Assembly: GCF_030272615.1 (NCBI RefSeq)
Contig: NC_081407.1
Span: forward strand, 262,248,574 to 262,308,573
Source: Cryptomeria japonica
Lineage: Eukaryota; Streptophyta; Pinopsida; Cupressales; Cupressaceae
DNA: 60,000 nt
Direction of reading: 5' to 3'
The notes under the pieces were generated by a model. The model had not been told where the DNA came from and did not search any database. It was given only the letters and a program-made list of their open reading frames with translations. Below are positions 22,161 through 34,961 of the stretch, one piece after another (within the stretch, counting starts at the first letter, position 1; each line of letters begins with the position of its first letter). Both the position numbers and the translations under genes were made by a program.

Positions 22161-24358
22161 TTAAGATTTTTGTGCCAGTTTTTGTAGGGTGCTCCACTCT
22201 TTGTTTGATGGAAGGTCAATATTATTTAAACTATGGAAAGTCAATTGCAACTTTTTCAACAATCCATATTTAGAAGAGTGACTTGACATCACTATTTCAC
22301 CCAATACTGCATTCAGAGTTGTAAATGGTCGGATGAATTCCAGAAATCTTTGGGGAGTTGTGTTCTTAGGAAGCAAGTCTAAATCAGACTTCATTTTTAT
22401 CTCCATGTTTTTTTGGTAAGCTTCTTTTCCAATGAATTTATTTGATGGGTCAACGATCTTAGGTAAACCAAGTTTAATCAAAGTAGTTGTCTTTTTTTGC
22501 AACTTCAATATCTTTTTGCCACATTTATCCATAATTTCTAATGTTTCCCTTAGTTTCTGGCATTTTTGAAGGATAGATGATGTCTTAACTATGGCATCAA
22601 TGCAGCTCTTAAGTCCCTTGGATGCCAAATAGCTGTCATTGGCATTGTAGACTACTTGCAAAATCTATATTGCCAAATCCTCTTTTGAATAAAGATGTAT
22701 GCTCTTCTCAACGTGCCCTTTGATTTTCATATAAATTAATCTCAGACTTTCATTCAATTCAAACCATTCACACAACTTGTCACTCCTCTGTATTATTCTC
22801 CCCCAAATGTTTTCTTGTATATACTTCATTGTATTTCTCATATTATCTTTCAATCTATCCTCCAAAGTTTTAATTTTATCATTTGCATTGTGCAGGTCTT
22901 CTTTCATTTCTGCACATTTTTTCTTTCTTCCTCTACTTCCTCTTCCAAATGTTTTTCTTTTTCCTTCTCATGATCCAACAGGCTTTATATTTTTCTTATT
23001 TCGGCAACATCAAACTCATAGATTTTGTATAATTTTTGAAAACTGGCTCTTTCCTCATCAATTTTTTTACTGCTTTTAGCTAGTTTTTCTCTCAGGTCCT
23101 TCAATTTTGCATCCATCTTTTCCTGCTTTGCAATTTCTACTACAGAGCCCGATTTTTTTATCCTTTTCTATAAATCATTTCACTTGTTATCTATTGCTTT
23201 CCTATTTGATTTTTCATTTGCCAGGTCTTCCTGTAACTTTTCTTTTTGTTTCTCCAGTTTATTTTTTCTCTCTCCACCTTTAGCGGTGAAGTGTAGACCA
23301 CTTCGTTAGTCCTTTTTGACACTAATTTTGTCCACATGTACTTTGGAAAAATCCATTTGGAGGGTGCTAACTTGAAATTCAGAGGGATCTATCTGATTGT
23401 GTGGTGGATTTTTATCTTTAGTTTGGGGCATAACAACCATGAACTCCATCATATCTTTGTGTGGGTCATATGTTGGAAATACCCTGTTCCTTGCAGGTTG
23501 TTTGTCTAAAACTTGAGTCGAGGCAACCCTATGAAATGTTCTCTTTTTTTCTTTATTTGCATTTGTTGTGTGTTTAAATTTTTCATAGTAATCATGAAAT
23601 TAAAAATTTGTGCTTGCTGAAGCAATTGAATGTTTGAAAGGTGAAATAGGAATAGCAGAGGCTCCAGTTCCACCTATGCTTGTGGTTTTAACTAATGTAT
23701 TACAAGGATTACCAACAACCATTCTTGATCCTATCCTACTATCACTTTCATGTGTAGTTTTTATAGTCTTTTGAGGGGTTTAATATGAAGCTGCAAATGA
23801 TAGATTTGTAGTGTCAGTGGCACTTGATATAGGATTCTGAATAGTATGAGTATCTACCACTAGTGGCCTCTTGCGAGAGATATTTTTTTGTTGCCCTTGT
23901 CCAACACCAAGACAACTAGTATCAGTAGTAGTACCCATGCTAACCCCACCAATCGCAGTGGCACTTGATTGAACACTAATAGGAATACTATCCCCAGATT
24001 CCCCACCAGTGGCAGTGGCACTTGATTCACCACCAATGGGAATACCATGATGTGGTGGTGGTTGTGGATTTGAACCTAAAACAAATGCAGGTGGACCCTG
24101 AGGGTAATGAGTAGTACCTTTCCATGATGAATATGAAGAATCAAGTCTAATGAATGGTTTAAGAGGAGCTTTTGATTTTGAATTTGATGGAAGTTGTACC
24201 TCAAGTGGATACCAAATGCCTTCTCCTCTGGGATCTAGACGACCACCTTCAAAACCCATTTTTTCTAGAATGTTTTCCCCTTTGCTATATTTTTCTTTCA
24301 TGAACTCATTGAATCCACCTAATATTTTAGGGACTATAGTAGTTGTTGGAGTGGGCTC
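22161..24358 (-). pseudogene. G-patch plus coiled-coil protein of unknown family (broken)
   Basis: Read from 24358 leftward, about 700 codons are traceable. First comes a G-patch-like motif (ENILEKMGFEGGRLDPRGEG, about 24275-24215); G-patches are glycine-rich RNA/helicase-binding modules. Next is a Pro/Ser/Thr-rich linker with repeated SSATATGG/SSATAIGG words (about 24030-23930), a segment with FPTYDPHKDMMEFMVV (about 23475-23425), and a long charged coiled coil (KNKLEKQKEKLQEDL, KKIDEERASFQKLYKIYEF; about 23270-22860). A conserved-looking C-terminal half ends at a stop at 22161. There is at least one frame change between 23780 and 22907 and in-frame stops including 22662. The N-terminus is cut by a Copia LTR. 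The C-terminal half resembles 58860-59573. I do not recognise the family. Confidence 0.6.
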
Positions 24359-25064
24359 TGTTGGAAACCAATAATACTGAGAGGGTGGGGGTGAATCAGT
24401 GTTATACCAGAATAGTAAATTTTAGCCTTATTAAAACATGCATACACCAACCGGTATACTGATATAAAAAGAATTTAAAGAAGTAAAGAAACTAATAAGC
24501 CAATCACATAAATGAGAATCATAACACACAAATTTATACATGGAAAACCTCAAAGAGGAAAAACCACGGTGGGATTTGTGACCCACAATATCAATCCACT
24601 GACCATATGAAGAGATATTACAAAATATGAGGGGCGTACACTTGCAGGAAGGCTTACAACCTAGAGCACACTGCTCAATCACAATAGGATCCCCACTGAC
24701 TACATAAAATTCCAACTACAATCGAGAGAAGTGTGAACTGCTAAGATAGCATCTTCTATGCCAGAATACAATTCCAGTTTAAGCTTTGTCTGTTCCAGTT
24801 TGAAACCCTAAACCCCTTTACCAGAATAACCCTTACAATAAATTCCTCACATACATAATCTCTCTGAATAATTTCACATCATATTACATTCAAATATCCA
24901 AAATATCCTATCTCATGTCTATATCTCAAAATGATCTTATCAAACTGACCTATATACCCTATACAATTTTTTCATGCCTTATGTCGGCTTACAAATATAT
25001 AAAATATCAAAGTACATGTCAGCCAGATAACATAAATGTATAAACATTAAAACAAATTTCTGAT
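24359..25064 (-). repeat. Copia-type LTR, 3' part, inverted
   Basis: On the minus strand it ends CACCCCCACCCTCTCAGTATTATTGG...CCAACA at 24359 and carries the CACCGTGGTTTTTCC block (24541-24574 reversed), as do the other Copia LTRs here. The promoter-side half is missing; the sequence passes into Gypsy gag at about 25065. Confidence 0.7.
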
Positions 25065-27404
25065 TGACCTATATTGTGGAATGGCTCACATTTCTGTGAT
25101 TTTTATCGAAACAAAGGAAATCACACAAATGATTGCATGAGGCTTAAGAACATTGTTCAAGATATGATCGATAGAGGTGATTTAACGGTTGATGGTCTCA
25201 AAACAAATGGTGACCATGATGCCTTTAAAAATCCTCTTCCAAATTACAACAAGGGAGGATCTTCATCATCAAATGATACCAGAGGAGCTCGTATAAATCA
25301 CATATTGATAGATGACAACAAAATAAATGTCATAAAAAATAAAGGACAAACAAAACCATGCATCAATAAATGTGAACCGGAGCTCAAAAATACGTCTTGA
25401 AAGGGCATACGTCAACATCCACCATTATCCCCAAGACTCAATATGATTTGGTTAATCAACTGTGGAGAACTCCTGCTCAATACTTAAGTTACTCAAACTC
25501 TCACCAAAACATAAGGACATCTTAGAACAAGCACTGGTTGAAACAAATGTTCCTCAAGATCTAGACATTGATAAATTCCAGGTCATGGTGGTTCATATGA
25601 TAGAGCCTCATAACCTCAACTTTTCCAAACACGATAATGTCTCCTTGAGTCATCCACATAACACTTCACTTCATATCGAAGTCTTAGTCTATAAACATCG
25701 AGTTAAAAGAGTGTTAATAGATGGAGGAGCTGATCTCAATATCTCTACTTTAAAGCTTATCCATGCATTAGGATTCTCTAAACAGTCTATTGATCCAAAC
25801 AAAAACATCACCATCAAGGCCTATGATGATGAAGAAAGGTCATCCAAAGGAACAGTGATACTACCTATTCAAGTAGGACCGATACAAAGGGATACTGTGT
25901 GCCAAGTCTTAGACATAGACTTAACATACAATATTCTAGGGGTCATCCTTGGATACATGAAATGCAAGCATTGCCTTCAACATACCATCAATGTGTCAAA
26001 TTCCTGTATAATGGACAAGAAATTTCCATATACGCTGATAATAACCCTTTTCAACATTGCAATGCTATGGGGGCAGCTCAAGACAGCCTGGTTCCACACA
26101 ATGGGGAAGCTCCAACTTCCTCAGCAGTAGATCATCATCAAGAAAAACTCAAGTCTTTATCCACAAACTTCAAACAAAAGATGAAAATAAAAGACTAGGG
26201 CATGGGAGAATACTCTTTCGAACCCACATGTCTATCAAAATTGCCAACACCACCAAAATGTCATGGATAACCTTCTGCATTGACACATCAAGCAACACAT
26301 CCCATCACCAAATTTGATGGCAAATTTATCCGATTGGGCACACTAGCAAATGAATCAGAAGAGAAAGACATCCTTAGTTGGCTATACAAGGATGAGGAAG
26401 AGGTCAGAGCTGTTACTCTAGAGGTGGCCATACCAACACAACAATATGGAAAAAGATTCTTGATCATGCAACAAATGGGATACAGTGGAAAAGGACCTAT
26501 AGACATGCATCGAGAAGGCATTACAGAACTGCTAGACCCTCCTTCACAATTTTCAAGAGACAAAACATGAGTAGGATATAGACACAACATACCACCTAGG
26601 CATAGACAAAACAAATATCAGAAACCTCAATAGAAAGAAAAGAAGAAATACAATGAGAACTCATGGCAAGAGGCACTACACCAAGCAATAGAAACAAGAA
26701 GGAAAGAGCGAGAATACTAGGAAAAAGAGAAATGACAAGAGGAACTGGCCATTCAAAGGGAAGAAGCATCTTATGAGAAAGTGCATCATGTACAAGAACC
26801 TATTCAAAACAAGGCAGAGTCAACACCCGAAGAAATCATTGCTCCCCAAGGAGAAACAATAAATGAACAAATGCAAAGGGTACAAGCAGGCTCTGATTCT
26901 GAATCAGAAAAAACTACAAGATTGGTATCAATTATCAGAGATCTTTTCTCACCCTACAACATACCTGTTAGAAGCACTAAGAGACTCTAGGACAATACTT
27001 CTGAAACTAATTCTAATGACTATGAATGGGGTAGTTCAAATATTACTGAGGATGTCGAGGAAGGTACAATCCATTCACACACACCCCTTTCTCAAGAGGG
27101 ACAAGGCATAGAGTCTCAATTACTTGAATTTGGTCCACAACATATCTACGAAGCTAAGGAGAGTAGCACAACAAACAAGTCTACATCGAAGATGATACCA
27201 TCAAAGACCTTGACAATATCATTAACCTAACCAACATCCCAACAACTATAATGATACCTCTATCATGACACTTACCGCAGCCGATCTCGACCAACCAAAT
27301 GACTCTCTACCGCTTGTATTTGCTGATCTCATAGACTGGTAAGAACCTGAACACCATGATATACCTATTTTCCCAGATGATGAATCCATTGTCCAGTATC
27401 TATG
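25065..27404 (+). pseudogene. Tat Gypsy gag end, protease and G-patch region (broken)
   Basis: The gag C-terminus has a zinc-finger-like CDFYRNKGNHTNDC (about 25098-25140). Protease follows at about 25680-26010: VLIDGGADLNIST carries the catalytic D with G-G-A where Ser/Thr-Gly is usual, and a frame change near 25935 separates YNILG from HPWIHEMQALPSTYHQC. A G-patch-like segment (MQQMGYSGKGPIDMHREG) lies at about 26465-26520, before the linker to RT. Stops occur at 25398, 26128, 26568 and elsewhere. The coding sequence is interrupted at 27404 by the Copia element; the frame stays open when the left flank is read into 34962. Confidence 0.85.
27400..27404 (+). repeat. Target-site duplication CTATG, left copy
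   Basis: An identical CTATG lies at 34957-34961. The pair brackets the Copia element exactly at its TG/CA termini. Confidence 0.95.
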
Positions 27405-28904
27405 TGATAACTCAATGATGAACGGATAGTACCAAACTGGTACTGAGAGGGGGGGTGAATCAGTACAAGCAAAAACACAATCCTAAACCGGTTTGTCAGT
27501 AGACACTGTGCTTTGGCGGACAAATAGTAATACCAGTCTCAAACAGAGTATAACTGGCAAAACCCAGAACAACCGAGACAAGCATAAACCGGTTGACACT
27601 TATATTTTAATACAATCTAATCCTTCATTCCATTTCACCCTAGTGCATGAACATGTAATCTATCATCAAAGATATATATATATATATATAAACAACTAGA
27701 TCAACATGATTCACCACTTGACAGAAAACAACATAGCATCACATGAAAAAGACATCACATATGACACACATATTTTTCACGTAGAAACCCAACTGGGAAA
27801 ACCCACAGTGGGGATGAATACCCACAAGCTATTTTTGAACTCTTTAGAAGCCCGCTCTGTTAGGAGCCTTGTCTAGTTAAAGACTGATACAATAGGTTCT
27901 ATTAGGAACCAATCCTGTTAGGGATCACCCGATTAAGGGTTAAACCCTGTTAAAGGTTACCTTGTTAGAGGATTTCAAGAACTCAATGGTTTTGAGTCAC
28001 CTTGTTAAAGGATTTATGGTAAGCTGGTTAAAGCTACCCTATTAAGGGATTTACCAACTGTTGAAGTGGTTAGAGATCAACAGGTATTACAATGATCTAG
28101 TAACAACACTCAACGCCAATGCAGATCCGCTTTAGCTCCTCTTCACCTTCTACACTTACACTCTGCAGGTATCACTTTTCTCTTCTGGTCTAGCAAGAAT
28201 CATGTATCCCTTCACTTGGATACACACACACAACTTTTGCCAACAACCTCAAAAAGAAACACAACATCGACCTTATAGGAAACAGATAGGTCGGTAGCAT
28301 AAACCCTAAACCCTAAACCTATTAATTTATGCAATTCAGATGGTTCAATCCTGACTATTGAGCACATTGCATTAACTGCAACAGTCTTAAACCAATCTCA
28401 AGACATTCGCCATTGTTCATTTTCTACTGATTTCATGGCAGCTGATAACCCATCACACGTTATCACTGTTTACAAAATTCACACATTCCCAAGGTAGATA
28501 GGGACAATTTCCTTCATGCAAGATCCTTCATGCGCATAAGGCTAACATGGAAACATGATCTATTCTTCATTACAATGCTAACTCATCACACAAAGTCACT
28601 GATTGAGTCACATAGGCTTGAGGCACTTCAACTGGAAACGCTGAAGTTGAGACTACCAACCGGTAGTCATACAAAGATTCTATGTATCGGTTCCCATAAC
28701 CACATGCCAGTTCACCTTGAACAAACACACCACTTCACTTTGGCATAAATGTCGGTTCACAGTGTTATACCCATTCTCACATATACCAGTTCTTGGTAAC
28801 ATACCGATTCTCACATATACCGGTTCTCTCCTCTTCAGCACATTGACATCAATGACAACATACAATGTCATCATGTCCTCATACCGGTTCACATAATTCC
28901 AACA
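27405..28904 (-). repeat. Copia 3' LTR
   Basis: 1500 bases. On the minus strand it runs TGTTGGAATTATGTGAACC to TTGAGTTATCA. It includes AACCGGT-rich direct repeats in the first 150 bases (about 28770-28900), a telomere-like block AAACCCTAAACCCTAAACC (28301-28319 on plus) and the array of CCCTTAACAGGG-like palindromes (27850-28055). A short AT run at about 27667-27690 marks where the 5' LTR has expanded. Confidence 0.95.
28301..28319. promoter_or_regulatory. Telo-box-like repeat in Copia LTR
   Basis: AAACCCTAAACCCTAAACC contains overlapping AAACCCTAA telo-box motifs. The same block recurs at 34353-34371 and, inverted, at 18476-18494, so it is a fixed part of this LTR family. In Arabidopsis such motifs are bound by TRB proteins; a role here is inference. 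Confidence 0.6.
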
Positions 28905-28916
28905 ATCTCCCCCTTT
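28905..28916 (-). promoter_or_regulatory. Polypurine tract of Copia element
   Basis: AAAGGGGGAGAT on the minus strand, directly before the 3' LTR start TGTTGG. Confidence 0.9.
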
Positions 28917-29149
28917 GGCATTGATGGCAATATACAAAGATATCTCTCCGCTTCACATCTTCTCCCCCAATTTCTGTAGATATATTCTCTTCTTCTCTTC
29001 TTCTCCCCCTTTGACAACAATGCCAAAGTGGAGGCACAAGCTTCCCTGTTCTATTATGCTGCTCCCCCTGAGGAGTAGCATCCTTCAACACATCAATCCT
29101 GAAGAAAAATTTGACTATGCAATACTTGATTGATGTGGAGCATATACCT

Positions 29150-32100
29150 TTAGTTTACTTCCTGAAGGGGCAACACTCTTAATTCACCTCTTAAATACAT
29201 AAATGTAGCCTTTGGGAGAGGCTTGGTGATTATGTCTGCTAACTACTCCTCACTGGAAACATGTTCCAGTGCAATCTCTTTGTTCTGAACCTTTTCCCTC
29301 AAGAAATGATACTTAAGCTCAAAGTGCTTGGTTCTAGAATGTAAAACCAGATTCTTGGAGATGTTAATTGCACTAGTATTGTCACAAAATATACTCATCA
29401 GTTCAGATACAGGAACTTTGAAGCCATTTAATACATGCTTCATCCAAATTGTTTGAGTGTAGTTCATGAAAGCTGAAACATACTCTGCTTCCGCTGTAGA
29501 CTGAGAGATACAACTCTACTTCTTACTCATCCATGAGACCAGTCTACCACCAAGAAAGAATGCACCAACGATTGTGCTTTTCCGGTCATCTACATTACCT
29601 ACCCAATTAGCATTTGTGTATACTTTTAGGTTGAAATCCTTGCTATATGGATACCACAATCCATAATCAGCAGTTCCCTTCAGATACCTAAGAATCTGCT
29701 TGACTGCAACCAAGTGGGATTCTCTTGGGCTTTTTTGGAACCTTGCAGTAATGCCAACTGCATGTACAATATCTAGTCTGCTATGCACTACATAATGCAA
29801 CTTACCAATCGTTGATCGATATTCCTTCTCATCAACTAATGCTGAGTCATCCTCTTTAGATAGTTTACAATCAGTCACCATCAGTGTGCCAACCAGTTTG
29901 CTATCTTTCATGCCAAAGGTCTTCAACACCTCTTTGACATACTTGGACTGAGTGATAAAGATTCCATCTTTCATCTACTAGATCTGCAGTCCAATGAATA
30001 ACTTAATCTCCCCTATGAGTGACATCTCAAACTCTTTCTTCATCTCATCTGCAAACTCATGACTCATCTTGTCATCTCCACCAAAGATAATGTCATCAAC
30101 AAATACCTCATAGATTAGGATCTGATCTCCTTCAGACTTCAAGTAGATATTGCTATCTTCACTTGTTCTCTCAAATCCGATCTTCACAAGATGGGAATGC
30201 AGACGTTCATACCAAGCTCTAGGTGCCTGCTTTAGACCATATAAGGCTTTATGTAGCCTACATACCATGTCACTATCTTTAGATATGGCAAACCCATCTG
30301 GTTTCTCTATATACACCTCCTCTTCAAGTACACCATTTAGGAATGCAGATTTTCCATCCATTTGATATACTTTGAAACCTTTAAAAGCTGCATATGCAAG
30401 AAGCATACGAACTCCTTCCAATCTGGCTATAGGAGCAAAGGTTTCTCCATAGTCTTCTCCTTCTTCTTAGGCATATCCTTTTCACACCAATCTGGCTTTG
30501 TTCCTAATCACCATGCCATCCTCATTCAGCTTATTTCTGAAAACCCATTTGGTACCAATGACATTTTTATGCTCTAGTCTGGGTACCAAGGACCATGTAC
30601 CATTTTTCTCTATCTGGTCAAGTTCCTCTTCCATTGCCTTGATCAGGTCTTCATCTTTATGTGCCTCTTTGAATGATTTAGGCTCAAATTCAGAGATCAT
30701 ACATGAGTTTTCTCTGACTTTTCTTCTTGTAAGGATTCTTGCATCCTTATCTCCTATGATTTGCTTAGGATCATGATTCAGCTTGACATACCGAGGAATG
30801 GTCTTGATAGATTCCTCTTGCTTTTCTGCTTCATCCTCATCTCCATCAGTATCAACATCTACATCTACCGGTGTAGGAACATTGTTACTAGTACTTGGTT
30901 GACTGACAACCGGTTCCCAGAAGGTTACAACCGGTTCATTTACCACTTGCTCACTACTGATTTCCTCAATTTTCTCAGAGGTTTCATCAACTCTTACATT
31001 GATGCTTTCCATAATTCTCTAAGTCCTATTACTGAAAGACTTGAGAGCTTTGCTCTTGGTGGAATACCCTAGGAATATTCCCTCATCACATTTTGCATCA
31101 AATTTGCTCTGGTGTTCGCTCCTCTTGATGTAACATTTGCTACCAAACACTCTAAAATAGCTAACCACAGGTGTCTTACCGGTCGAATACTCATAAGGAT
31201 TTTTATCCTCACCTTTCTTGATGAGTACCCCGTTCATTGTGTAGACTGCAGTGCTCACCGCTTCTCTCCAAAAGGTGTGAGCAACTTTTCCTTGAATCAA
31301 CATAGTTCTAGCTACTTCAACCACAGTCTGGTTATTCCTCTTTGCTAGGCCATTCTGCTATGGAGTTCAGGGGGCAAACAGTTGCCTCTTGATGCCATGT
31401 TCTTCACAGCACTTGTTGAATTCACCGGAAGTGAATTCCCCTCCTTGATTAGTTCTCAGGCACTTGGTCCTTTTACCACTTTCCTTCTCCACTAATGCTC
31501 TGAAAGATTTGAACTTTACAAAGGCTTTACACTTATCTTTCAAGAATGTGACCCACATCATTCTTGAGCAGTCATCAGTGAGAATCATGAAGTACCTATC
31601 ACCCTGCACACTCCTAGTTTTCATAGGGCCACACAAATCAGTATGCACAAGATCAAGCAAATTGTCAGCAGTTAAAGGTTTACCTTTAAAGGTTGAGGAA
31701 GACATTTTCCCCAGTTAACACTCTCTGCACAAGGTATTTTTTAGTTTGCTCAGCGCCGACAACCCTCTAATTGCCTTGATCTTACTGGCCTTCACAATGT
31801 TATCAAAGTTTACATGGCAGAGTCTCCTATGCCATATCTAGCTATCATAAAATTTATCCATAAGACATGTACTTATATTTGCATTCAACTAAAATAGATT
31901 ATCTTTGGTCTGCATGCCGGTGGCCACCAATTCACCATTCTTTCCTTTGATTCTGCACACTCCATTCTTGAATTCTAGAGTGAGACCACTCTCATTCAGC
32001 TGGGCAACACTTAGAAGGTTGTGTCTTAGACCATCAACCCAATACACATTGTCAGTACTATTCTTTCCATTTAGAGAGATGGACCCTCTGCCTTTGACCA

Positions 32101-33247
32101 TACATGGTGCATCATTACCAATGCAAACCACACCACCATCATACTCTTCCAAGGATAGAAACTTGCTCTGGTCACCAGTCATATGGTGAGAACAACCACT
32201 GTCAATAATCCACTCATTGGAATTATCAAAGTGGGAGACAAGAGCCTTCTTGTCTGACAGATCTTCCTTGACAACAACAAACACAATATCTTCATTTTCT
32301 TCATCTTCTAACTCCTCATCTGTGACACCTTCATCAACTGCCACAAAATAGTTTCTTCGGTTTCCTCCTTTGAATTTCTTGAACCTTTCTGGTTTGTCCT
32401 TGTTGTCACCATTAAGATAGTTTACAACAATATGTCCTATTCGATTACAAGAAAAGCATTTCAAAGGGAGCTTACCTCTGTATTTACCAGTTCCTTTAGG
32501 AAGTTTCCTGGCAAGAAGAGCTTCAAATGCCATCAGAATCTCCTCATCATCCATTTCTCTTCTCTATCTTGGTTCACCACTAGTGATAGCTTCTTTTCCT
32601 TTTCTGGATGGTACAACAAAAGCTTTAAAAGCTAATTTAGTTTTTTGAACACTGCCATCAAAACTATTTATCTCATAGGCTATCAACTTTGCAATGATGG
32701 AGTTTAGGGATACCTTAGTCTTGTCTATTGATCTCAACTCCTGAATAGCAGCAACCCTTTTTGCATAGACTAGTAATAAGGTTCTCAGGACTTTGCTTTC
32801 CTCAATGGAATCTTCCATTTTACCACCTACACTCTTGCTATCTCCAACAACAGTTTTGATTCTTATTCCATACTGTTGAATGGTCTCACCTTCAACCATC
32901 CGTATGTCTTCAAACTTCCCTCTAAGGCTTTCTTCCTTAGCTTGTTTTACATGCTCATCACCGCCATAGATATTTTCAAGAGTATCCCATACCTCTTTGG
33001 GATTTACCTTATCTTGGACATCAATAAACTCAATGTCAGATAAACTACTAATTAGGGCTTCCATGACTTTCCCATTCTCCTGCATCTCTCTCTTTTGGTC
33101 ATCGGTGAGAGTACCGGTAGGGGCAACATAGGCATTCTCAACATAGCTCCAGTGTTGATCTCCCATGCTTCTGATGTATATCTTCATTCTGTCTTTCCAT
33201 ATACTGAAATTTTCTCTGTTGAACTTTGGACCTTCCCTCTTCATCAT
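29150..33247 (-). pseudogene. Copia gag-pol polyprotein, one frame with about 13 premature stops
   Basis: From ATG 33247 to the terminal TAA at 29150-29152, 1365 codons lie in one frame with no frameshift. Domains: gag (33247-32560; KEVWDTLENIYGG); zinc knuckle CFSCNRIGHIVVNY at about 32458, final Cys replaced by Tyr; protease WIIDSGCSHHMTG, Asp-Ser-Gly at 32195-32203; integrase with HTDLCG intact (31639) but RTNQGGEF (Asp to Asn, 31450) and NGLAKRN (catalytic Glu to Lys, 31340-31342); RT with KWVFRNK, LYGLKQAPRAWYERL and FVDD (30092-30100); RNase H with ADIITKPL at the end. Stops lie at about 32564, 31889, 31837, 31725, two near 31350-31365, 31019, 30482, 30467, two at 29975-29980, 29516 and 29243. 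Most stand where family members have Gln. Confidence 0.96.
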
Positions 33248-33304
33248 TAGACTGGGATCTTTAGCTCAAGCGGTTAAGCTTATAACACAAAGGACCTGGA
33301 GGAT

Positions 33305-33316
33305 GCTCTGATACCA
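33305..33316 (-). promoter_or_regulatory. Primer-binding site of Copia, initiator tRNA-Met type
   Basis: On the minus strand TGGTATCAGAGC, a perfect match to the usual initiator tRNA-Met complement, lies 2 bases inside the 5' LTR end. Confidence 0.95.
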
Positions 33317-33318
33317 AT

Positions 33319-34956
<1,638 letters not shown>

Positions 34957-34961
34957 CTATG
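34957..34961 (+). repeat. Target-site duplication CTATG, right copy
   Basis: Matches 27400-27404 exactly and immediately follows the Copia terminus. Confidence 0.95.

Noticed and set aside
30150-31348. Plus-strand open frames across the Copia element
   Set aside because: They are antisense shadows of the minus-strand RT and integrase, which carry clear family motifs.
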